Of a DNA stretch of 64,000 nt, positions 1-9,400 are shown in pieces. The stretch covers positions 16,764,764 to 16,828,763 of the forward strand of contig NC_092583.1 in NCBI RefSeq assembly GCF_037975245.1, in the 5' to 3' direction. Made by a program: the position numbers and the translations under genes. The stretch is from Apostichopus japonicus (taxonomy: Eukaryota > Echinodermata > Holothuroidea > Aspidochirotida > Stichopodidae). Position 1 is the first letter of the stretch, and every line of letters starts with the position of its first letter. Under the pieces are notes generated by a model, which searched no databases, was not told where the DNA came from, and was given only the letters and a program-made list of their open reading frames with translations.

Positions 1-1582
1 GCTATTCTGGCAACAAGAAACAAAAGTTTCAGAGTATTTAATTGTAACATACAGTAGTGTAAATATTCAATTTGAATTGCATCTTGTTAGAATTCCATAA
101 AGATGTTTATGTGTTTTAAATAAATGGTAAATATGGTATCCAGGGCAACAAGAACCACAATTTTCAGACAGATTGCATTTCATCTTTATGGATTCCAGAA
201 TGGTATACATTTAGGAATAGAAGTGCATGTGGCAATTCATACAATAATACAATTATAAATTTACATCAATTAGTATTACCCACATCTGTTTTGATGAAAT
301 GAATATTGATATAATATTGAATATTTGAGAATGAATGCATATGTTAATAAACAGGATACTATCTAGATAAGTATGTTAATAGATACTACAGCATGTAGAT
401 GGATACTTAGGACAGATGTCAATATAAGACCCACTTTTTGAGGGTAGTATTACTGTGTAGAATGACTATGTGTGTATTGTAGACAGCAGAATCCTATTTT
501 AATAATTAGTCCAGCTATTGGCTATATAGTAACCTATAAAATAAGTAAAGAACTTTGTTTAGAGGCCAACGCCACCATTATCAATATCACCTTTGAAGAA
601 ACTCTCTCCTGCCAGACATCGTAATATTTGGAGGAAACCAGAGGTGTTTTAATTGCAATTTTACTTAAAGGAACTGTTGCCAACTATTTCATTATTTCTT
701 TTTGCCGGATGGGAACATTAATACATTTACTTAACATTATACTGTGCGGAGACAGAACCCCCCCCCCCCCCCCTCAGCCAGCACCAACAATCACCTCCTT
801 GAAGGAAGCAGAGACCAAGAAACATACTCAGCTTACTATTTACACAGAACTATGTTTGTTACTTATTCTAAGTTTTCTCATTGGAGATGCCCCAATGGTA
901 AGGCAATTATTTCCAAATTTTTATCTGATATTGAAGACATTTCATGGTAAGTTTAGCCCTAATTGTCTGATATTGAAGACCTTTAATGGTAAGTTTAGCC
1001 CTAAAAGCCCCTAATTAATTAAATTATTATTACTGACTGTTATTGTATTATTATTATCTGACTTTAGAACCCTGCACTCTGTTGTCAAGTGTTATTTATT
1101 TTGTCTCTGTGTCTCCTAGATAAAGCTCAGAAGGGCTCATACTCCCTGAGCATGAAGTTTCAAGATTATTAAAAATCCAGTATAAGTACATGAAAGTACA
1201 TATTTATAAATATATTTATAAATTAGGATTTCTAAATACTAAAGATTAGACTATCAAGAACCCTCGGTGGTGGATTTCCCAATACACATAGTAGTGGCAC
1301 CAGCAGAGGGACTGACAATTCTACAGCAGAATAAGTTTCTCTAAAATTGTTTGGCATACATTATTTTTCAAAACTTAGGCAAATCAATAAATTTCTATGA
1401 AGAATATAAAAATACAGAACCCTGTGCCTAAAGGTACACTGGAAGCAACTAATTTTATGTAAGTGATACCACAAGGAAAATATATTCTAATATCTTAGGA
1501 AAAGCCCATTGGCCATTTCAGCAAACTACTTGTAGCAAAAAAATAAGTCTTGCACAAAACTCTCACAATCAATGAAACTCAC
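1..1582. other. Presumed tubulin intron and flank; one short tandem repeat
   Basis: No further tubulin exon could be recognised on the minus strand here. A 42-bp unit is repeated twice at 924-965 and 966-1007. A C-run of about 14 lies near 760-773. A short inverted pair, GAATTCCATAAAGATG near 88-105 and its near-complement near 179-195, is also present. Confidence 0.4.
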
Positions 1583-2337
1583 CCTCCCACCTCATCACTT
1601 GGCTGGAAATAAAAACTTAATTTTGTACCAACAGTTATAATTTGCTCTGCAGTGTGTGTAATCAAATCATTTGCCTAACACTGCATAGCTGGAGTAGGAT
1701 GCTGTTAAATGCTCACCTTTTCTTATTGACTGCTAGACTTCTAACCACCTTAGGTTCGCTGTCTACTAAGATTGCATTACGTTTACCATTTGCAGATTCC
1801 CAAAGTCTTCTGCATAAAAATTTTTAAATTGAAGAGTGAAACATAAGAAATTCAAGATCATGCAAATTTCAACATGTGCACCTTGATGCTTTACATTAAG
1901 CTTGGATGTGATTACTATATACAGTAGGTGTGTTTGATGTTAACCTGAATAAACCAAGAGAATGAGCAGAACAATCAGCAAAGCCTGACGAGAGGGTGTA
2001 TTGGGACAGGATGGGGGGGGGGGGGTGGGGATACCACCTCAGGATTTCTGTTCAAATAGGGGGTTGGGTAATTATGTAATATAGGATAATTTAATTCTCA
2101 TTTTCATAATTAAGGAAAATGAAGACCTCAAAAAAAGGGGACCACTTTACCAGCAATGTAATTGTCCCTTGGTAGAAACCTGGCTCTCAATACCACTGCC
2201 ATTAGTAACTGCTCACCAAATTGAAACAAAATGAAAATGGCTACTTGCATTGGTTCTTTGCTTCCATCTAACAGCTCAAACAGGGCACTCCCAACTTGAT
2301 TGCCACATTGTCCGACAAATATTGGTACACAAGACAT
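1583..2337 (-). CDS. Tubulin superfamily protein (delta/zeta type), 5' exons only; gene continues past the left edge
   Basis: Minus-strand exons at 2249-2337 and 1717-1809, with a possible 20-nt microexon at 1583-1602. The first exon starts MSCVPIFVGQCGNQVG, which carries the GQCGNQ nucleotide-binding loop found at the N-terminus of every tubulin. The second exon encodes NAILVDSEPKVV, the tubulin strand/T3-loop segment; EPKV is typical of delta- and zeta-tubulins, where alpha and beta have EPG or EPT. The two exons join in frame only if intron 1 uses a GC donor (AT|GCAAGT) with the AG at 1810-1811. The microexon has an AG acceptor, a GTGAGT donor and the right phase, and would add SQVMRWEG, resembling the QWKYG stretch of delta-tubulin. 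An AG at 2340-2341 just before the start codon suggests a spliced 5' UTR. Delta/zeta tubulins act in centrioles and basal bodies. The GTP-binding GGGTGSG exon is not seen and must lie beyond base 1. Confidence 0.68.
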
Positions 2338-2988
2338 CACTGGAATAACATTCTTGCACACACAACTTTAAAACTAAGTTGGAAGCAGAGAAAGTTATGC
2401 CTATTTGCCAAATATTAATTCTCCACTGTAGGTAATAATAAAGAAATAGAGAAAACTATATAATTAACATGACTCCATTGTGAAACATTTGCACAAAGCC
2501 TTAGCCATAAAAGGTAGTTTCTTGTGAAAATCTTTAATATAACTTAGTCCCTGTGAAATACAAGGATAAATGCCTGGGGAAAAAAGAAAACCAAAACTAA
2601 AAGAGAAATAAAGGAGATAAGACTTAGTTGAAAGAACAGAGTAATCAAACTTAAATATGTAGAGGATGATCACTTTTATATAGTACTTTCTACTGTTGTT
2701 ATCAACATACTGAAAGTGTAAGGGATATCAACGCTGCAGTCTGCATGTAATGCTCATGCCGTATAATCTTGTGGTATCATTCTCTTCCACTAGGAGAAAA
2801 GTATGGTAAAGTAAGTGTAGCCTATCTGAAGCATAATCTGCAAGGCTTAATCTCTCTAGCTTACCTGTAAAAAAATAACTTTGGTGGTTTGCACAAAGGA
2901 AACAAATTTCATTACACAACTTTGTTGGGAAGCAAACTCTCCATCTCTACAAGATCAAAACACTAATGTAACTGGTGCCTTTACAATA

Positions 2989-3567
2989 AGGTGACCATAT
3001 TTTTTCCAGGATATCCAGGGATGTGATATTGCTATTGACCCCCCACCCCTCCTCCCATGTTGATATCAAGGTTTAGTACCTACATTGTACCTTTAAAGGG
3101 AAAGGTGGAATTTTGATGATGACTCAGTGTTTGGCAAGTTCTGTTTCAATGGCGATGCTCAATGCCCAAGTTTGCAGCATGTCACTTAGAATCAACTATT
3201 TTAGATAAATAGCCACAGCCAAACCATAGGTATATGGAAGCATTCATCACTTTATACAACATGATGCTTTCTTGTGAAAGTATGGCCTGGACAGGCTATA
3301 AAGTTATACAATGATCTGATTGCAGTTATCTGTGAACCAAGAATAAAATTTACATTGTAAACAATCACTGCTTAGGTTAAGTTGTCTGCTCTACAAACAT
3401 GTGGCCAAACATGTAAAATTGAAATAATATGTGGCCGGATTTCAAATCTGTGTATATCCGCATGACAACACATAAAATCTTGGGACATTTCCAGGGAAGC
3501 TTTCAATCCAGGGACAGTAAGTGAAATCCGGAGATTGTACCAGAAATCAGGGACATCTGGTCACCAT
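2989..3567. repeat. Dispersed ~580-bp repeat with GGTGACCA terminal inverted repeats, copy 1
   Basis: Starts AAGGTGACCATAT and ends ATCTGGTCACCATAT, so the ends are inverted relative to each other. Most of the interior aligns with 22700-23264: shared landmarks are GTTGAYATCAAGG, TTAGTAC followed by CTTTTAAAGG, CAACATGATG and the TGGTCACC terminus. Two diverged copies with inverted ends suggest a non-autonomous DNA transposon. No clear target-site duplication was found, so the superfamily is undecided. Confidence 0.55.
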
Positions 3568-3704
3568 ATTTTACTGCTAATTTAGCCGTGCTATTCTTAA
3601 ATTCTCCTGTTAAGTGACATACCATTTATTACAAGTACTAGAACTGAAGGTCTGTTTTAACTTCTAACGTTACTCTACTAGTCATAGTAACTACAGGGTT
3701 TCAG

Positions 3705-4459
3705 TTATTCTCCGCACATGGTACTTTCCGCTGATTACCGCTGATTACTTTCCGCTGAAAAATTTCTTGTACGGAAAGGAATGGCCATTCCCACTTACAT
3801 GTACACTACAGTTTTCTTTCAATTTAGGATACCAAATTCAGGATGATGAAACTAACATGAGAAAGTATCAAAGAAAGTTGATAAGCATGGTTAGACTGAG
3901 TTCACTTCAGGAAAGATAAGCTGCTTATAATTTACTGGAGGCATGGGTGTATGTAATTAAGGATTACGTAAAGAAGTAAAAGGTGGTGGCGGTTGAAGTA
4001 AACGAATTTTATCAAAAGAATACAACAGGTTAATGAGAAAATATCACCAAAAATGTTCCCTTAAGTATGAAACTTTGAAAGGATGAAACGTAAATTGTTA
4101 CGACAGCTCACCTTTTTCACCTCATGCCATATCGAAAACTACCACCAAATAAGGTGGCGCTGTTTAACTAAATAATTAATGCCGCCACTGGACTAAATAA
4201 TCATTCCTCTTCCGAACCTAAGCTATCCTAATAATAATGTAGTCTCGGAGCTAAATTCTATCCTGCTACAGTCAACTTCTATCTTCTCTGTCCACCTAAG
4301 TCATTTCAATGTGCCTAATCAGTTCAGTAAGCCATTCTGCTCCTCCAAAATAAAAACCGGTATTTTTACATCGACAAAACGTTCGAATTTCTGCTGATAA
4401 ATTTGTTGTGCGGAAAGCACCGTCTTGTGTCAGCAGAAAGTACTGTGTGTGAAGAATAA
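3705..4459. mobile_element. Non-autonomous element with ~30-bp imperfect terminal inverted repeats
   Basis: The left end reads TTATTCTCCGCACATGGTAC, then TTTCCGCTGA. The complement of the right end reads TTATTCTTCACACACAGTAC, then TTTCTGCTGA. A second inverted pair inside (TTGTRCGGAAAG) extends the symmetry. There is no coding capacity. The true ends may lie up to about 10 bp further out. I could not identify a target-site duplication. Confidence 0.5.
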
Positions 4460-6205
4460 GGGTACCCATACTAGAGCACTTGGCCTAATAGGTCAGGTTA
4501 ATTACTCCAGTCCTATGCCTGAGTGAGCATGGAGCAATGATATAACCTAGCCTTTCAACTTCAAGTTGGCAGTAGGAGCACAGGGGTTCCCAACGTTTGT
4601 AACACAGTAGTAAGGCATAGGGATAACTTTAGTAAAATACCAGCTTAGGCTTATATCAATGATTAATGACTAGCCTAGGAGACTTACATTTAACGTTACG
4701 CCTAAGCTAGGCCTAGTATTAGTAGTAGTAGTAAAACTAGTACTACTGCAGTAGGACAGAAGTTTTACCTTTTTTGCCAGGTCGCACACGCAAGGGTTCA
4801 ACATCAACTGTTAACTTGGAATTGTGGCAGTTCCCACGTCCATTTATTTAATTTATTTGTACATTTATTTATTTAATTGTATGTCACAAACTTAGCCTAC
4901 AACTGATATTAGGTTTCCAACGATTGGAACAGGTGCCTACTTAGTACTTATCACTTCCTTTAAAGTTTCGCGCTACTGGTATTGTGTAAACCTAGTCGCG
5001 GTTGACACTTACATTTACGTACATGTGTCTTTGCTCTATCCGTTTCCTTGGAAACTAAACCAAAACGAGTCTGCACATTTCTCAAAAAGCGTAAGAGTAC
5101 ACCTTGCCTACTGTGGCGCACTGAACTAAAAATAAAATAAAGTTATTTTAGTTCAGTGCTGTGGCCTTGAACTGATTGTGGCCATGAAATCAAACAGACA
5201 ATTGTCTCGAAAACGCCCACAAGTAAAATCTCAAAATTTAGGGACATCGAACTCTTCCAAGTTCACGTTTTAATTACCTACCTTTTGATCTACTGTATTT
5301 GTTCGCAGTCTAAGGTCCTTAAGGACATGAACATAAACTTTGAACAAATGAGCTGCATGGGGTTTCAAAAACACCAACAATTTAAAGGCTCTTTGGCCAG
5401 GACATAATATTTCGTGCCCCGTAAATTGGGAAGATTTTGTACACTTGGGGCTCGCACAAATTGTGGCATATGTCGCCTCCCACCCCCACCTCACACCTTT
5501 GTGTCCCAGCCTGACAACAGGTTAACCATAACACAGTTAGAATTATGTACGTCCACCTGAAATAAGAACCATTGGCGGGTAAAGTTCATATAAAGCCTAC
5601 TGAAATTTCAACCTTCCCTTTCTGTTTTTTTTTTCTTGGCATGTTTATATTATATATCAATCATCAATATTAGCCTAATTGTTTATGGTGCTTCCATGGT
5701 GGACTCTTGATAGTGATTTAAAGCATCTTGGAAATTTGCTGGTGAAAATTACACAACGAGAGCTACACATTGCAGGTTGAGAGATACCATACTAAAAGGT
5801 TCACCGCTCTACCTCTAAATTTGTTTCTTTCGTTTGACACGCTGATGCTACCGGTTATGTTATCACACTATGTATCACACTATAGCATGCTGATATATAA
5901 GACCACAGCCGAAATATCTTATTTTCTGGAGCCGCGACACACAGTGGATTGAGTGGTTTCCTTATGCCACAGCGGAAGTAATATAAGTAAAGAGCCATAC
6001 TTTAAGGTTTATTCCTTGCAAGAAATATGCTTTGTTTTTACCATTTCTCCCGTTTTGAATAGTTTGTTTGTTTATTTATGTTTTTATGCTAAAAGCATTT
6101 ATTAACCATCCTAGATTGGTCTCACGTTGAATATTAATTTACGGAGTGTTTCGTAAATCAGTAAACTAGTTTGTCACGTCATAGAAACTCGAGCATCGAC
6201 CAGCA

Positions 6206-6213
6206 TATATAAA
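6206..6213 (+). promoter_or_regulatory. TATA box of the ODC-like gene
   Basis: TATATAAA lies about 200 bp upstream of the first coding ATG at 6408. By the usual 25-32 bp spacing, transcription would start near 6236-6243, giving a leader of about 170 nt if the 5' UTR is unspliced. The start site is inferred from spacing only. Confidence 0.55.
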
Positions 6214-6272
6214 TGGCAAAATGTTTCGATTCTTCCACGAATCTTTTCACAGCACACATAGTTAACTCGGTT

Positions 6273-6278
6273 ATGTAA
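6273..6278 (+). promoter_or_regulatory. Minimal upstream ORF (ATG-TAA) in the ODC-like leader
   Basis: An ATG directly followed by TAA lies in the predicted 5' leader. Start-stop upstream ORFs of this type stall or drain scanning ribosomes in many eukaryotic mRNAs. The function here is inferred. Confidence 0.35.
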
Positions 6279-6360
6279 ACGGAAACACCCGGATCATCAC
6301 ATTAACCTCTTTGTGTCAAGCTTTCGGGGTGTTGGAAACACGCGGGAACAAGATAAGTTC

Positions 6361-6417
6361 ATGAAAACACCTCGTCAACACCAGGACCATAAGCAACATA
6401 TTTTGAAATGCTTCTAA
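6361..6417 (+). promoter_or_regulatory. Upstream ORF overlapping the ODC-like start codon
   Basis: An 18-codon reading frame starts at 6361 and stops at 6415-6417. It is in a different frame from the main ATG at 6408 and runs across it. A ribosome that translates it cannot reach the main start by simple reinitiation. Its start context is weak (T at -3), so leaky scanning is expected. ODC mRNAs of mammals are also limited by an upstream ORF. Confidence 0.4.
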
Positions 6418-9400
6418 GAGTGTTTCAACGATGCGGAGTTTTAAACCGTCATACCACGTCCATCTTAAAAAGGAGACAAAGTGAATTTACAGTTTGTCGA
6501 GACGATGAGAAGAAAATTGACGTCATGAGAAGACTTATACAGGAGAGATCAACTGACAAGGTAACACAAAAGGATATTGAAGATTTGTTGAAGAGAATTT
6601 AATGGAGAAATTCAGATTAAATTATAATTATATTTTATGTTCTATTGCAATTCAGTTATATTGCACGTTTGTAAAGACACCGGTATTACCCAACCTTTAT
6701 TTCCATTATGAATAGCGAACCTTTTATCGAAACAATGCACGTTATGAATAACGAACCTTATGAACAATGACCCTTATGAATAGCGGACCTTATGAATATC
6801 GGGCAGACCCCCCCCCCCCCACATAATGTACCGCTGTTATCGACTAAACTAGGAGCGTGACAGAGCTTTTTTTGCCAGCCAGAATAAGTTTTAGGTAATG
6901 CAAGAAACAAATTAGCTTCGCAACAAACAGAAAGCATCAGCAGACACTAAGAAACACGATACTGCAAGGTGACCCCAACATTTAGACAGGTTATATAGAA
7001 CTTAATGTTTTATTAGTGTGTTATTGTGTATGACGTATGTGTATAGCTGAAATTTCACTTTCCGCCACTTATAGGTGTCCTTTAATATTTTACAGCATAC
7101 AGCTGGCAACGACGCCTTTTACGTCATGGATTTAGGGTATTTTGTTAAATCAGTAATGGAATGGAAACGACTGTTGCCTCGAGTCTACCCTTATTACGCG
7201 GTTAAGGCCAACCCTGACCCCGTTTTACTGCAATTCATGACGAAATTGAAATTTGGCTACGATTGCGCCAGTATGGTATGTTGTTTCTTATTTTATAACA
7301 CCCGCCCACCACCTCTCCATTTCATGTTTTTGTTAGTATTGAGTGTTACCTCAGCTCAAGAAAAGAATTAATTTTTTATATATCTTTCTTTGTATAGATT
7401 TCCTCAAACTATGATAGGAAACGTCTTTTGTCTCTTGCAGCAAACATGACCACCAAATTAAATAATATTTAAAAAAGGAACAGAATACAATTATAATAAT
7501 ATAAATAGAATATAAAATAAAAATTCCACGGTTATCGTGAAGTGGTATGAGTTCACACAGGCCTACGTCTTGGGAGCGTCAGTAAAGGTTCGTGTGCATG
7601 CATGATCTATTAACGTACGTATACGTTTATCCTCGTAAGAGTACATTGTGACAACGTAACATGACTATAGTCAGTAGACGTATCGAGGATAAAAAAGGTA
7701 ACACCAACATTACGAAGGAAGTACGTGAAGGTGTGCTAGGAATACTATGTGGGTGGATATTTAGGACAGCTTGACCATCCCCCTCTATTTATTATTTGTA
7801 CAATGTGAGATGACAAGTGTCATAATTCAACACGTAGAAAGCAATTGCAAGTTAAACCTTACCTACCACATTGCAGTTTATGGAACGACTTTACTGGTTT
7901 TTCCTTGTATATTTTGTCTGTATGTTTATTTTGTTTTGTTTGTTTGTTGTTTGCATCAGAATGAGATAAAGATGATAACGGGCAAGGGAAACCCCCCTAC
8001 AAGGATTATCTATGCAAACACCCGTAAACAACCCTCCCATTTGAGATATGCAGAGTCAGTCGGGGTAAAGTATACCACTGTTGACGACGAAGATGAACTT
8101 CACAAGATAAAGCAAAACACCCCAAATATGAGGTAAGAATATGCAAGTATAAAGCGGGTCAATCGAACGATGTTAGCTTCCATATATTACCGCAACCGGC
8201 CTACTAAGTTACAAACCCAGTGTTCGTCCACAACATGTATGCAAGTTCCTTATCTAATAACCGCGCCCGTATGCAAGTTCCCTATCTAATATGGTTCAAC
8301 GTCTCTCTATTGGATGAAACAGTCATATTACGGCGCGCCGCCTCTCTCTCTTGAAAATATCTGCATTCTCTGCAGGATTTGTAGATCCTTCATAACAACC
8401 TCAATGAAACTACTTAAAGGTGAAAAGGTGTAACCAGTTGTAAAAAATACTAATGTAAACCATGAAAAAGTTTTCTTTCTTTTATGCGTACTACATGTTA
8501 CTGTACGGTTATTTTTAAGGTTTTATTGCAAACGGGAAAATGGGAAAATCTATTTTATCAAAATGGTCTCAGAATATTTTCATTTTCATTTTCTACAGGC
8601 TTTTACTACGGTTATCTACGTTAAACTTTTCCGCATCTCTCTCAGAGGGAATGTGTAAAAAGTTTGGTTGTTCGCAACAAGAGGCTTACAACTTGCTAAA
8701 AACGGCCAGAGAGTTGGGACTGACGGTGAATGGTGTCAGGTAAAGCACCCAAAATATTAAATATATGTATTTGTATGTATAAAATGCGTAATATTGCATA
8801 TCAGCGTTGAACTTACATTATAGTTATCATATAATGTTCGTTCCCGTCATCCATGAGTACTTCATGCATATATTATCTTCCTTCATTTACATATATAAAT
8901 TCTTCCAGTTTAGTTTATAACCTGTTTAATTCTCTCCACAGTTTTCATGTAGGTTCTGGTTGCAGCGATCCTCATGCATTTTCAAAAGCTCTACAACTCG
9001 CAAAAGAAGTATTTATGAACGGGGCTGAACTAGGTTACAATATGAATATATTGGACATTGGTGGTGGATTCGCTTCTGAAACAACTAACAATTATGGAGT
9101 TGTTGCGTTTTCGTTGGTATGTAGTTTTGTTATATCATTGTGTATGTATGACGAGCAAAGTGGGAAAGTCACCAACCCCCCCCCACCTCTCTCTCTCCCA
9201 TCCTTCCATTCCCCACCACCTCCAGAAAGAGAGGTTCAAGGACACAAGATGCGTGAATGTGACCCCACACCCCGTGCTAACTGATATGCCCTCCGGAGTA
9301 AGTGAACTGAACCAACGTTTTAATTCGGAACAGCAGTCTTTAAAGTGGGGCAGTATTTATTTTATTAATGCCATCTTAACCTTTATTTTCTTTTGACAGA

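Larger units (their letters stand above)
2338..6205. other. Intergenic / 5' UTR intron region between divergent tubulin and ODC-like genes
   Basis: The region lies between a minus-strand and a plus-strand gene, so it should hold both promoters. It carries a 14-G run near 2011 (just inside the tubulin intron), two repeat elements (listed separately) and a hairpin at 5118-5159 (GCACTGAACTAAA and its complement around an AT-rich loop). A minus-strand open stretch at 5270-5494 ends with a good splice donor (AAAAG|GTAGGT). It could be an upstream exon of the tubulin gene, but its translation matches nothing I know. Confidence 0.35.

Noticed and set aside
1255-1330. Possible further tubulin exon on the minus strand
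   Set aside because: Translations in all frames lack tubulin motifs, and no good donor follows.
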